NCBI GenBank assembly: GCA_937949945.1 | Contig: CALFEQ010000199.1 | Location: 62,001-126,000, forward strand | Direction: 5' to 3' | Length of the DNA: 64,000 nt | Source: an uncultured Myxococcales bacterium | GTDB lineage: Bacteria; Myxococcota_A; Polyangia; Polyangiales; Polyangiaceae | In this document: positions 53,769-62,396 of the stretch, piece by piece | How the letters are laid out: every line of letters begins with the position of its first letter | Position numbering within the stretch: position 1 is the stretch's first letter | Translations under genes and position numbers: made by a program | Notes under the pieces: generated by a model | Database searches by the model: none | What the model was told of the DNA's origin: nothing | The model's input: only the letters and a program-made list of their open reading frames with translations

Positions 53769-54695
53769 TTACTTCGGCACGGGCTGACCGTCCACCCAGC
53801 GGTAGAAGCCCTCGCCCGTCTTCTTCCCGAGCTTGCCCGCGCGGACCATGGTCCGGAGGATGGCCGGAGGCCGGAACTGCTCGCCGATCTCGCGGTGGAG
53901 GTGCTCGAGGATCGCGAGGCGGACGTCGAGCCCGACCAGGTCGGTGAGCTTGAGCGGGCCCATCGGGTGCCGGTAGCCGAGCTCCATGCCGCGGTCGATG
54001 TCGGCTGCGCTCGCGACCCCCGTCTCGAGCATGCGCATCGCCTCGGCGCCGAGGATGACGCCGAGCCGGCTCGTGGCGAATCCCGGCACGTCGCGCACGA
54101 CGATCGGCGTCTTGCCGAGGCCTTTCACGAAGGAGAGCGCCCGTTCGACCGTCTCTTCGCTGGTCGAGAGCCCGCGGACGACCTCGACGAGCTCCATGAC
54201 GGGTGGCGGGTTGAAGAAGTGCAGGCCGATCGTACGCTCCGGGACGCCGAGGCGCGCTCCGAGCTCGGTGAGGGAGAGCGAGGACGTGTTCGAGGCGACG
54301 AGCGCCCCCGGCGCGGCGCTGGGGAGGACGGCCTTCAGCACCTCGACCTTCAAGGCCATGTCCTCGGGCACGGCCTCGATGATGACGTCCGCGCCCGCGC
54401 AGGCGTCCTTCGCGGACGGGGCGGCCGAGAGCCGGCTCAGCGTGGCCGCGCGCGCCTCGGCGCCGATCTTCCCCTTCGCGACGAGCTTTTCGAGGGCGCT
54501 GGCGATCCCCTGGACCGCCGCCGCGGCGCGGCCTTCGGAGGCGTCGTAGAGGCGCGTCGTGTGCCCGCTCTGGGCCGTCACCTGCGCGATCCCCTGACCC
54601 ATGGTCCCCGTGCCGAGGACCGTGACGGTGAGGCTCACCACCCTCGCCGCGCTGCTGGCAGTCGCCCTCTCGTCGCCCGTTCGTTCGCTGCTCAT
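53769..54695 (-). CDS. 3-hydroxyacyl-CoA (3-hydroxybutyryl-CoA) dehydrogenase
   Basis: 308 residues from ATG 54695, preceded by AAAGGAG with an 8-nt spacer. An N-terminal tail of about 22 residues precedes the NAD Rossmann motif TVLGTGTMGQGIAQ (about 25-38). Catalytic His in GLHFFNPPPVMELVEVV (about 159), followed by VRDVPGFATSRL and a C-terminal helix domain with PMGPLKLTDLVGLD and KTGEGFYRW. Oxidises 3-hydroxyacyl-CoA to ketoacyl-CoA. First gene of the seven-gene minus-strand run; the promoter lies in the 55 bases it shares with the divergent diguanylate cyclase. Confidence 0.96.
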   Translation of the reverse strand: MSSERTGDERATASSAARVVSLTVTVLGTGTMGQGIAQVTAQSGHTTRLYDASEGRAAAAVQGIASALEKLVAKGKIGAEARAATLSRLSAAPSAKDACAGADVIIEAVPEDMALKVEVLKAVLPSAAPGALVASNTSSLSLTELGARLGVPERTIGLHFFNPPPVMELVEVVRGLSTSEETVERALSFVKGLGKTPIVVRDVPGFATSRLGVILGAEAMRMLETGVASAADIDRGMELGYRHPMGPLKLTDLVGLDVRLAILEHLHREIGEQFRPPAILRTMVRAGKLGKKTGEGFYRWVDGQPVPK

Positions 54696-54750
54696 CCCGA
54701 AAGCTCCTTTTGCTTTGTGGCCGCCGGCGCGCGAGCATAGACCAAGTACC

Positions 54751-56184
54751 GTGGCGCGAGTGCTCCTGGTCGACGACAGCGCCTCCGCGCGCGCACTCAT
54801 CGGTGTTCGCCTCCGCGAGAAGGGGTACGACGTCATCGAGGTCCCCCACGCGGCGCAGGCCGCCGAGCTCGCGCTCGAGAAGCCCCCGGACGCCGTCGTC
54901 ACGGACCTCTGGATGCCGGGCATCTCCGGGCTCCAGCTCTGCCGCTTGCTCCGGGCCGAGCCCGTGACGGCCGCCGTCCCGGTGGTCCTGCTCACCGCCT
55001 CGGACGACCGGCGGTCGCGGTTCTGGGCGCGGCACGCCGGCGCGACGGCGTACGTGACGAAGACCGAGATCGACCGGCTCGTCGACGTGCTCGGCGACCT
55101 GATGTCCTCGCCGAGGACGAGGCCTCCGCCCGCGGCGGCGCCGCCGATCGTCACGCGCGGCAACGTTCAGGAGCGGCTCTCGCAGCTCCTCGATGCATCG
55201 CTCTTCGAGTCGACGATCGCCGGCGAGGTCCGCGCGCTCGCCCAGAAGGCCGAGGAGCTCGAGCAGCTCTTCGAGGGCCTCGCCGCGCTCGCCTCGGACG
55301 TCGCCGGCTATCGCTGGCTCGCGCTCGCCACCGACATCGGGCCTCCGCAGCTCAAGCAGACGACGCTGCTCGTCCACACGCATCCCGACCAGCGCGAAAC
55401 GGCGGAGCGGGAGGCGCGCGATGCGCTCGAGGTGGTCCCGCATCGACCGGAGCGGCGCAAGCCGGGCGAGGACGACAACGCGATCATCATCGCGGACTCG
55501 CGCGCGGTCGAGGCGGAGTGGTCCACCCCGCCGATGTTGATGCCGGTCACGTTCGGCACGACCCCGATCGGCCGGATCGCGCTCTCGCCGTGCCGCCGCG
55601 GCGCCTCGCACGACGACCGGCGCTTCATCGCGCTGCTCGCCGCCGAGCTCGGCGGCCCGCTCCGGATGGCGGCGCTCGTCGCCGAGGCGCGGCGTCTCGC
55701 GTCGACGGACACGCTGACGGGCCTGCTCAATCGCCGCGCGTTCCTCGAGAAGATCGACAAGGCGCGCGCGTCGGACAAGCTCTTCCCGATGAGCGTGCTC
55801 TTGCTGGACGTCGATCACTTCAAGAAGGTGAACGACACGCTCGGACACGACGCGGGGGACGCCGTCCTCCAGGGCGTCGCGCGCGTGCTCTCGAGCATCG
55901 CCCGCAAGAGCGATTTCGTCGCCCGATGGGGCGGCGAGGAGTTCGTCGTCGCTCTCGCGCAGACGGGCGAGGTGGGCGCGCGCGTCGCCGCCGAGCGCGT
56001 CCGCCGCGCGATCGCGGAGGCGAAGTACGTCCTGCCGAACGGCACCGAGCATCGCGCCACGGCGTCCGTCGGTCTCGCCAGCGCGGAGAACGCCGACTGG
56101 AGCATCGACGAGCTGCTCGGCCGCGCGGACAAGGCGATGTACGCCGCGAAGCACCGCGGCCGGAACCGCGTCGAGACGGGCTGA
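54751..56184 (+). CDS. response regulator with GGDEF domain (diguanylate cyclase)
   Basis: 477 residues from GTG 54751. Receiver domain at about 1-118: VDDSASAR, phospho-Asp in VTDLWMPG (about 51), Lys in YVTKTE. A 190-residue middle region with a GAF-like rhythm (FESTIAGEVRALAQKAEEL, RFIALLAAELGGPLRMAA). GGDEF domain at about 310-475 with RRLASTDTLTGLLNRRAF, DVDHFKKVND and the active RWGGEEF (about 392-398), followed by RADKAMYAAKHRGRNRV. Makes c-di-GMP when phosphorylated. No allosteric I-site RxxD directly before GGEEF is visible (SDFVARWGGEEF). Divergent from the hydroxyacyl-CoA dehydrogenase. Confidence 0.95.
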   Translation: MARVLLVDDSASARALIGVRLREKGYDVIEVPHAAQAAELALEKPPDAVVTDLWMPGISGLQLCRLLRAEPVTAAVPVVLLTASDDRRSRFWARHAGATAYVTKTEIDRLVDVLGDLMSSPRTRPPPAAAPPIVTRGNVQERLSQLLDASLFESTIAGEVRALAQKAEELEQLFEGLAALASDVAGYRWLALATDIGPPQLKQTTLLVHTHPDQRETAEREARDALEVVPHRPERRKPGEDDNAIIIADSRAVEAEWSTPPMLMPVTFGTTPIGRIALSPCRRGASHDDRRFIALLAAELGGPLRMAALVAEARRLASTDTLTGLLNRRAFLEKIDKARASDKLFPMSVLLLDVDHFKKVNDTLGHDAGDAVLQGVARVLSSIARKSDFVARWGGEEFVVALAQTGEVGARVAAERVRRAIAEAKYVLPNGTEHRATASVGLASAENADWSIDELLGRADKAMYAAKHRGRNRVETG

Positions 56185-56231
56185 GGCGGTTCCGTCGTTC
56201 CGGCGACTCGGCCGAGGCCGCGGGCGGGGCG

Positions 56232-56621
56232 TCAGCCCTCGGGGGCGTGACAGACCGCTTCGATGTTGTGGCCGTCGGGGTCGAGCACGAACGCGCCGTA
56301 GTAGTCCTTGTGATACTGCGGGCGCAGGCCGGGCGCGCCGTTGTCCTTCCCGCCTGCCTCGAGGGCCGCACGGTAGAACTCGTCCACCTGCTTGCGGCTC
56401 TCCGCGCGGAAGGCGACATGGAGGCGCGGCTCGTTCGGCGTGCCGGAGAGGATCCAGAAGTCGGGCTTGGGCGGGACGCCGAAGCCGAGGACCACGCGGC
56501 CGCCCGTGACCTCCTTCGGCGGGGAGATGAGCACCGTGTACCCGAGCGGCGCGAGGGCGCGTTCGTAGAACAGGCGGCTCTTTTCGGGGTCGCTCACGAC
56601 GAGACCGAGATGATCGAGCAT
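56232..56621 (-). CDS. VOC-family (glyoxalase-like) protein
   Basis: 129 residues, one VOC module pair. Metal ligands are in place: His4 in LDHLGLVV, His in RLHVAFRA (about 68) and Glu in GHNIEAVCH (about 122). MLDHLGLVVSDPEKSRLFYERAL is the usual start of small dioxygenase/isomerase-like VOC proteins. Substrate unknown; cytoplasmic. Single gene with the diguanylate cyclase convergent to it. Confidence 0.92.
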   Translation of the reverse strand: MLDHLGLVVSDPEKSRLFYERALAPLGYTVLISPPKEVTGGRVVLGFGVPPKPDFWILSGTPNEPRLHVAFRAESRKQVDEFYRAALEAGGKDNGAPGLRPQYHKDYYGAFVLDPDGHNIEAVCHAPEG

Positions 56622-56723
56622 GGGTGCGTTTCTACCACGACGACGGGCGCGTTGATGCTCGCCACGCATGGTGCGGAACGTGCGCGAACCGCGATGTTCG
56701 TGCGAAGTGCACGCGTTTCGCGC

Positions 56724-57539
56724 TCAGTACATGAACGACACGCGCAGCGCGGAGAAGAGGTTCATCCCGAGATCGTCGATCTGCGCGCCGCTGCCGAGCT
56801 GGATCTTCCAGGAGCGGTTCGGCTGCCAGTGGACCTGCGGCAGCACGACGAGGTCGGTCGTGCCGTCGTCCTCGAGGATCGAGTTCAGCTCGACGCCGAG
56901 GGTCACGTACGCGGATGCGTCGAAGAAGACGCTCGGGTTGAACACGCCCGCAGCGCGTGGGCGCGGCGATCGCCGGCGATGGTGTGTCACGCTCCCGCCG
57001 ATCATCGCGAGCGCGCTCCACCGGGCGTCGAAGCGCACCGCCGCGATGTACGTGGCGGTGCCGCGGCCCCCGGGGCCGCCGAACAGGTACTCGCCCATGG
57101 CGAGCCAGCCGTGGCTGAAGGCGGTCGCTCCGCCCGCCGGTAGCGTGCCCTGCACGGCCGCCTTGCACGCCTCGACGCCGAACGTGGTCGAGACGGGCAG
57201 CTCGACCTCGAAGCCGTAGCCCTTCTCGAACACCCACTCCAGCTCCGGGCCGCCGCGCAGCGCAGGGAAGCTCCCCAATGCGCCGTACGCGAGCACGTTG
57301 GCCTCGAGCTCACCCTTGCGCGCTCCGAGGCCGCGGACCATGTCGAACAGGAGCGGCTCCGGGATGTCGACGTGGTGCGGATCGAAGCCGAGCTCACGCT
57401 CGGTCGCGTCGGTGATGCCGTCGTGATCGGAGTCGATGCTCTCGGGCGCGGGCGTGCTCGCCGCGGCCGACGTGGAGAGGGTGAGGGCGACGATCGCGAC
57501 AGGAACCAGGAGGCGGCCTCGAACGGGCGCGATCGTCAT
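56724..57539 (-). CDS. secreted, probably outer-membrane protein with one Ca-binding (TSP3-like) repeat
   Basis: 271 residues. Signal peptide (about 1-27). DSDHDGITDATERELG at about 36-51 is a thrombospondin type 3 / calcium-binding DxDxDG loop. The rest alternates in beta-strands (AVRFDARWSALAMIGGSV, SVFFDASAYVTLGVELNSIL) and ends LFSALRVSFMY with a C-terminal aromatic, typical of outer-membrane barrels. Only one intact Cys pair region is present. Function unknown; one of several barrel-like proteins of the window. Confidence 0.75.
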   Translation of the reverse strand: MTIAPVRGRLLVPVAIVALTLSTSAAASTPAPESIDSDHDGITDATERELGFDPHHVDIPEPLLFDMVRGLGARKGELEANVLAYGALGSFPALRGGPELEWVFEKGYGFEVELPVSTTFGVEACKAAVQGTLPAGGATAFSHGWLAMGEYLFGGPGGRGTATYIAAVRFDARWSALAMIGGSVTHHRRRSPRPRAAGVFNPSVFFDASAYVTLGVELNSILEDDGTTDLVVLPQVHWQPNRSWKIQLGSGAQIDDLGMNLFSALRVSFMY

Positions 57540-57606
57540 GCTCGCAGTATCGGCCAGGACGGCGTCGTCGTGTCCGGTGTTCTCCGGCAGAGCTCGTCGC
57601 CCGAAG

Positions 57607-58953
57607 TCAAATGAGCCCCTGCGCCGCCATCGCCTTCGCGACGCGGACGAAGCCGGCGACGTTCGCGCCCACGACGTAATTGCCCTTCGCGCCGACCTCC
57701 TCGGCCGTCTCGGCGCAGAGGCGATGGATCCGTCTCATGATGTCTTCGAGCCGTCGCTCCGTTTGCTCGAACGACCATCGGTCCCGCGAAGCGTTCTGCT
57801 GCATCTCGAGCGCGCTCGTCGCGACGCCGCCCGCGTTGGCGGCCTTTCCCGGGGCGTATGCGATCTTCGCGTCGAGAAAGATCTTTGCGCCCGCCGGAGT
57901 CGTCGGCATGTTCGCGCCCTCGCAGACGGCGATGCAGCCGTTCTCGACGAGCCTGCGGGCGTCGTCGGCGTCGAGCTCGTTTTGCGTGGCGCAGGGGAAG
58001 GCGATCTGGCAGGGCACCTCCCACACCTTGCCTCCCTCCACGTATCGGGCCGACGGGTGCGTCTCGACGTAGTCGCGGATCCGGCGGCGCTGGACCTCTT
58101 TCAGCTCCTTGAGCCGAGTGACGTCGATCCCGTGCTCGTCGTAGACGTAGCCGTTCGAGTCCGAGCAGGCCACGACGCGACCACCGAGCTGCATCACCTT
58201 CTCGATGGTGTAGATGGCGACCTTGCCCGAGCCGGACACGATGCACCGTTTGCCCTCGAGCGAGTCGCCGTGCTCGCGCAGCATCTCCTGCACGAAGTAG
58301 GCGGCGCCGTAGCCGGTGGCTTCGGCACGGACGAAGGAGCCCCCGTAGTCGATGCCCTTCCCGGTGAGCACGCCAGCCTCGTAGCGCTTCGTGAGCCGAC
58401 GGTACTGCCCGAAGAGGTAGCCGACCTCGCGTGCGCCGACACCGACGTCGCCGGCGGGTACGTCGGTGTCCTCGCCGAGGTACCGGAAGAGCTCCGTCAT
58501 GAAGCTCTGACAGAAGCGCATCACCTCGTCGTCGCTCTTGCCCTTCGGGTCGAAGTCCGCGCCTCCCTTCGCGCCGCCGAGCGGAAGTCCGGTGAGCGCG
58601 TTCTTGAAGACCTGCTCGAACGCGAGGAACTTGACGATGCCGAGATTGACCGACGGGTGGAACCGGAGCCCGCCTTTGTAGGGACCGAGCGCGCTGTTGT
58701 ACTGGACGCGGAAGCCGCGGTTGACGTGCACTTCGCCACGGTCGTCCTGCCACACCACGCGGAAGACGATCTGCCGCTCGGGCTCGCAAATGCGCTCGAT
58801 GATCTTCCGCTCGGCGAGCTCGGGGTGCTTCGCGATCGCCGGACGGATTGCGTCGAGCACCTCGCGCACGGCTCGGTGGAGCTCGACCTCTCCCGGGTTT
58901 CGGCGAACGACCTCTTCGTAGATCGACGTGAGCTGCGCTCCGTTCTTCCGCAT
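57607..58953 (-). CDS. gdhA: NADP-type glutamate dehydrogenase
   Basis: 448 residues, hexameric small-type (S_50) GDH. Interconverts 2-oxoglutarate plus ammonia with glutamate. YKGGLRFHPSVN (about 90-101) with substrate Lys, LPLGGAKGGADFDPKGKS (about 121-138) with catalytic Lys, PAGDVGVGAREVGYLFG (about 166-182), and the NAD(P) motif VSGSGKVAIYTIEK. Also PCATQNELDADDA. A serine in the Rossmann G-S-G-K motif and the 450-residue length fit the NADP-type anabolic enzyme. Single gene. Confidence 0.96.
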   Translation of the reverse strand: MRKNGAQLTSIYEEVVRRNPGEVELHRAVREVLDAIRPAIAKHPELAERKIIERICEPERQIVFRVVWQDDRGEVHVNRGFRVQYNSALGPYKGGLRFHPSVNLGIVKFLAFEQVFKNALTGLPLGGAKGGADFDPKGKSDDEVMRFCQSFMTELFRYLGEDTDVPAGDVGVGAREVGYLFGQYRRLTKRYEAGVLTGKGIDYGGSFVRAEATGYGAAYFVQEMLREHGDSLEGKRCIVSGSGKVAIYTIEKVMQLGGRVVACSDSNGYVYDEHGIDVTRLKELKEVQRRRIRDYVETHPSARYVEGGKVWEVPCQIAFPCATQNELDADDARRLVENGCIAVCEGANMPTTPAGAKIFLDAKIAYAPGKAANAGGVATSALEMQQNASRDRWSFEQTERRLEDIMRRIHRLCAETAEEVGAKGNYVVGANVAGFVRVAKAMAAQGLI

Positions 58954-59165
58954 GCGCGCGCCTGCTCGAGCCCTCGTGTCGGAAGCACGCGAAGAGCGTG
59001 CCGCTCCCGAGAGCGGCGCTCGCTCGGGCTCGCTCGGCGCGAGCCGCTCGAGCGTCGTCCGGGCTCGGCGGCGGACTTCGTCGGTGCCCCGACCGATGTG
59101 ACGACGCTCCCTCGCACGGGACCGCTCGCTGGCGGCTGGCGAGCGCGCATGGGAAACTCGGCTGC

Positions 59166-60242
59166 GTGGAGCCCGCGACGATCGCGATCCTCTCGAAGGA
59201 TTACCTGTCGAACGCCGTCTCGCAGGTGGTCGTCTACGGACTTCACCTCGCGCTCCCGGCGGCGATCGCCTGCATCGCGCTGATCTCGTTCATCGTCGTG
59301 TCCGCGCGTGCGCGCAGCGCCGATGCGCAGTTCCGCGACGGGCCGCCTCGGGGGCCTGGTCGAGCCGCCGTGCGCGGGCGCGTCGAATTCGCGACCGGGA
59401 GCCCCTTCGCCGTACGCGTCTCGATCGAGCAGGTCGGGGAAGAGCGCAAGACCAAGAACGGATGGACCCACGAGTGGAGAGAGACGCAGCGGAGGGTGGA
59501 CGCCGCGCCCTTCTACCTCCGCGGGCAGAACGGCGAGCGCCTCCGCGTCGAGCCCGACGGCGGAGTCGTCCTCATCGACGATCCTTCGAGCACGATCCCC
59601 GGCGGGATGGGCCGGCGGACGCGCGTGGTGGAGCTGTCGCCCGGCGAGGAGGTGTATGCGATCGGCGCTCTTCAGCCGGGGCACGATCCCGAGGCACGGG
59701 TCGGCTACCGCGATCCGCGCGGCGTCCTCGTCCTGCGCCGCCCGTCGCTGCAGGAGCCGCTGATGCTGTCGTCGGGGCCGCTCGGCGACCACATCCGCAG
59801 AGAACGCGGCGTACACCTCGCGGCGATGATCGCGAGCGCGGTGTTCGTCGTCGTCTTCCAGATCGCCGACGTGGGCTTCCACATCAGGACCCTCGTCGGC
59901 GAGCCGACGGTGGGGCAGGTCACGCACCTCGAGAGGGTCACCGGCAAGAACAGCGCGTGTGTGCTGACCGTCCGAGCTCCCGACGGCGACGAGTTCTCCG
60001 AGGACGTCTCTTACGATTGGTGCGGTTCGCTCCACTCCGGCGTGCAGGTGCCGATCGTGCACGTCCCCGGCTGGAGCTTTTTCTCGCAGGTCGGCAAGGA
60101 CGCCGGCGTCAGCGCCGCCGCGCTGATCGCCTGGCTTCCCTTCTTCGGTTTGTTCCTCGTCGCCTACGCACTCGGCAGGCCGAAGCCGTGGTGGCGGGCG
60201 AGGCTCGTCGAGTCGGGCAACGGCCGCCTACCGGCGAGCTGA
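59166..60242 (+). CDS. membrane protein with GIDE/MUL1-like domain and DUF3592-like C-terminus
   Basis: 358 residues from GTG 59166, no better start nearby. TM helix at about 23-45, then a cytoplasmic or periplasmic beta-rich domain (about 65-215) with RVEFATGSPFAVRVS, FYLRGQNGERLRVEPDGGVVLIDD and VELSPGEEVYAIGAL, which follows the GIDE (MUL1, BAM) domain pattern found in mitochondrial E3 ligases and in bacterial relatives. A second TM at about 222-240 and a DUF3592-like end (GQVTHLERVTG...VSYDWC...) with a last TM at about 318-338. No RING finger. Function unknown in bacteria. Convergent with the swivel-domain gene. Confidence 0.72.
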   Translation: MEPATIAILSKDYLSNAVSQVVVYGLHLALPAAIACIALISFIVVSARARSADAQFRDGPPRGPGRAAVRGRVEFATGSPFAVRVSIEQVGEERKTKNGWTHEWRETQRRVDAAPFYLRGQNGERLRVEPDGGVVLIDDPSSTIPGGMGRRTRVVELSPGEEVYAIGALQPGHDPEARVGYRDPRGVLVLRRPSLQEPLMLSSGPLGDHIRRERGVHLAAMIASAVFVVVFQIADVGFHIRTLVGEPTVGQVTHLERVTGKNSACVLTVRAPDGDEFSEDVSYDWCGSLHSGVQVPIVHVPGWSFFSQVGKDAGVSAAALIAWLPFFGLFLVAYALGRPKPWWRARLVESGNGRLPAS

Positions 60243-60257
60243 GCGAGCTCCGCAGGC

Positions 60258-60659
60258 TCAGCGCCAGATTTCGCCTTTGGCTCCGTCGATCGTGACGATG
60301 TCGCCCTTGCGCAGGACGATGTCCCCGTCGTTGCTCGCGTCGTCGCCGGTGGAGTCTCGCCAGACGGTGAGGCTGCCGTTCGCGTAGTCGATGTGGAGGG
60401 ACGAGCACGATGTGATGCAAGGCTTGCCGAGGCTGCGCGCGACGATGGCGGCGTCACCCGTGATCCCTCCGCGCGTGGTGATGATGCCCGCCGCCGCCTT
60501 CATGCCCGGCACGTCCTCGGGCGTCGTCTCGATCCGGACGAGGATGACGGATTGACCCTTCGAGCCGAGCTCCACGGCCTCGTCCGAATGAAAGACGATC
60601 GCGCCGGTGGCCGTACCCGGGCTGGCGCCCATTCCCTTCGCGAGAAGCTCCTTGCCCAT
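60258..60659 (-). CDS. stand-alone PEP-utilising swivel domain, catalytic His replaced by Asp
   Basis: 133 residues, equivalent to the mobile phosphohistidine domain of pyruvate phosphate dikinase and PEP synthase. GMGASPGTATGAIVFHSDEAVEL, VILVRIETTPEDVPGMKAAAGIITTRGG and ARSLGKPCITSC are close to PPDK. In PPDK the following motif is GGMTSHAAVVAR, where the His carries phosphate. Here it reads GGITGDAAIVAR, with Asp for His, checked at codon level (GAC). No ATP-grasp or TIM-barrel partner is encoded next to it, so it is a separate small protein that cannot do the normal reaction. It lies 11 nt after the zinc-ribbon membrane protein, cotranscribed. Confidence 0.85.
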   Translation of the reverse strand: MGKELLAKGMGASPGTATGAIVFHSDEAVELGSKGQSVILVRIETTPEDVPGMKAAAGIITTRGGITGDAAIVARSLGKPCITSCSSLHIDYANGSLTVWRDSTGDDASNDGDIVLRKGDIVTIDGAKGEIWR

Positions 60660-60670
60660 CGATCGACTCC

Positions 60671-61531
60671 TCAGCTCTCGGCTGCTCCTTCCGCCGCCGC
60701 GACCTTCTTCGAAGACGCCGCCGCGATGCGCTCGGAGGACGCCTCGTCGTCGGTCTCCTCGTCGGCATCGCTCGGATCATCATCCGCATCCGACGGCCGG
60801 AGGTGTACGAGCGAGTTGCCGCACTTGCACTTCTTCGGGACCGAGCGCTTGTAGTAGACGCGCTCGCATCGCGGGCACACGCGCGCGTCGGGCTCGTACG
60901 AGATGATCTTGCCCGTATTGGCGTCCCTCTTGCCGACCACCTGGAGCGGCTCGAGCGCGAGCTTCTGGCCGGCGTGCTCGGATGCAGCGGGCATCTTGTC
61001 GAGCGTCTCGTCCGGGATGTCCACGCGGCGCGGGATGCGATCGAGCGCCTCCTTCAGGACCCAGCCGACGCCTTCCGGGTGGCTCTTGAGGGAGATCTTG
61101 AACGTCCAGTCGACGCCGGACTCGTCCTTGCCCGTGACCACGAGCGCCATCGCGTCGGCGTCGAACGTGATCTTCTCGACGGCCCACCACGGCATGCGCC
61201 GGAGATCGCCCTTCTCGACGGAGATGCCCGGATCGCCCACGCGGATCGGCGACTCGCTGCTCGTGCCGACCCAGATCGTGATGCCCATGATCACCGCGCC
61301 GGCGGCGATGAGATACGACGGCACCGGCTTGAGCTTCTCGTCCTCGGCGAAGCTCTGCGCGTAGAAGTAGCCCCACAAGCCGGCGCCGAGCAGGAGCGCA
61401 GCGAGGGCGCCGAGCGTGCGGACGAGCGCGGGGCTCGTCGACGCCTGCGGAACGAACCGGCGTTCCTCGCGACGAATGCCGCCGCGGCGCTTGTCCTTCT
61501 TGGTCGTCTGCTTTCCCTTCTTCTTCGCCAT
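60671..61531 (-). CDS. two-helix membrane protein with zinc ribbon
   Basis: 286 residues. A very basic start (AKKKGKQTTKKDKRRGGIRREERR) is followed by TM helices at about 37-57 and 71-89. Residues 93-190 form a mixed domain similar to a PH-like or DUF fold (GISVEKGDLRRMPWWAVEKITFDADAMALVVTGKD). A zinc ribbon occurs at about 219-238: CPRCERVYYKRSVPKKCKC, four ligands. The last 50 residues are acidic then basic and disordered. No family named. In an operon with the His-less swivel domain, so the two may work together. Confidence 0.8.
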   Translation of the reverse strand: MAKKKGKQTTKKDKRRGGIRREERRFVPQASTSPALVRTLGALAALLLGAGLWGYFYAQSFAEDEKLKPVPSYLIAAGAVIMGITIWVGTSSESPIRVGDPGISVEKGDLRRMPWWAVEKITFDADAMALVVTGKDESGVDWTFKISLKSHPEGVGWVLKEALDRIPRRVDIPDETLDKMPAASEHAGQKLALEPLQVVGKRDANTGKIISYEPDARVCPRCERVYYKRSVPKKCKCGNSLVHLRPSDADDDPSDADEETDDEASSERIAAASSKKVAAAEGAAES

Positions 61532-61691
61532 CGGTCAGCCTTCCAAGCCGGTGCGAGCAGCGAGCACCTCGGCCATTGCGCAAAGTCTTCTAGCGGGAAA
61601 CCCGGTGCGGCGCGAGCCCGGACGGGCGATCGGAGCCCGAGACCACGACGCGACGCTCCGCCGGGGACGCCGAGCCGAAACGCGCGCGCCG

Positions 61692-62306
61692 CTACTTCGA
61701 GAGGACGGCGAGCGCTTCTTTGATGAGGTCGGGCAGCGGGAGCTCGACGAGCTTGGGCCCGAGCTGCTCGACGGCGCGCTCCGCCTCGCTGGCGCGGTAG
61801 CCCATGTTCACGAGGGCCCGCGCGAGCACGTCGCCGTTCGAGCTCGATGGCGGCGAGGCCGGGATCGGCGCGCCGGGCGCCCGCGGCGGCGCGGCCTGGA
61901 GGACGGGGAGCTTGTCCTTCAGCTCGAGGAGGAGGCGCTCGGCCGTCTTCTTGCCGATCCCGTTGATGGCGGTGAGCTTGCCGAGCTCCCTCCGGGCGAT
62001 GGCCTGACCGAGCTCGTGCGCGGGCAGGGCGGAGAGCACGGCGATCGCCGTCTTCGGCCCGACGCTGCTCACGCCGATCAGCGTGCGGAACGCGAGCCGG
62101 TCGCCCTCGGACGCGAATCCGAACAGCGAGATCTGGTCCTCGCGCACGTGCGTGTGCACGAACAGCGTGACGTTGCCGTCGGCGTCGGTCTTCGCCCGCC
62201 CGATCGTCCCGATCGGCACGGTGAGCTCGTATCCGACGCCGTTCACGTCGATGACGGTGGTGCCGTCGTCCTCCTCGATCACCTTGCCCGTCAGGCGTCC
62301 GATCAT
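61692..62306 (-). CDS. ruvA: Holliday junction branch migration protein RuvA
   Basis: 204 residues, standard length. MIGRLTGKVIEEDDGTTVIDVNGVGYEL is the OB-fold start, the middle contains helix-hairpin-helix motifs (LIGVSSVGPKTAIAVLS and LTAINGIGKKTAERLLLELKDKL), and after a Pro-rich linker the C-terminal three-helix domain (ALVNMGYRASEAERAVEQL) binds RuvB. Tetramer that holds the four-way junction. No ruvB or ruvC lies within the window. Downstream on the strand, after 160 nt, come the zinc-ribbon and swivel genes. Confidence 0.97.
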   Translation of the reverse strand: MIGRLTGKVIEEDDGTTVIDVNGVGYELTVPIGTIGRAKTDADGNVTLFVHTHVREDQISLFGFASEGDRLAFRTLIGVSSVGPKTAIAVLSALPAHELGQAIARRELGKLTAINGIGKKTAERLLLELKDKLPVLQAAPPRAPGAPIPASPPSSSNGDVLARALVNMGYRASEAERAVEQLGPKLVELPLPDLIKEALAVLSK

Positions 62307-62340
62307 CGGGCGAGCACGATACCCGACGCGAGCGGAGACG

Positions 62341-62390
62341 TCAGGCCTCAGGACTGAGGCCTGACTCCCCTGGAGCCTGGAGCCTGGAGC
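62341..62390. repeat. heptamer-repeat element with perfect inverted repeat
   Basis: Perfect inverted repeat with 11-bp arms TCAGGCCTCAG (62341-62351) and CTGAGGCCTGA (62354-62364), separated by GA. Next to it CTGGAGC is repeated three times (62370-62390). Read in sevens, the whole element is CAGGCCT CAGGACT GAGGCCT GACTCCC CTGGAGC CTGGAGC CTGGAGC. It uses the same 7-mers as 42240-42267. It stands between the end of the heme-binding lipoprotein gene (62397) and the ruvA start, so it could act as a terminator for the former. Confidence 0.8.
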
Positions 62391-62396
62391 CTCCCC

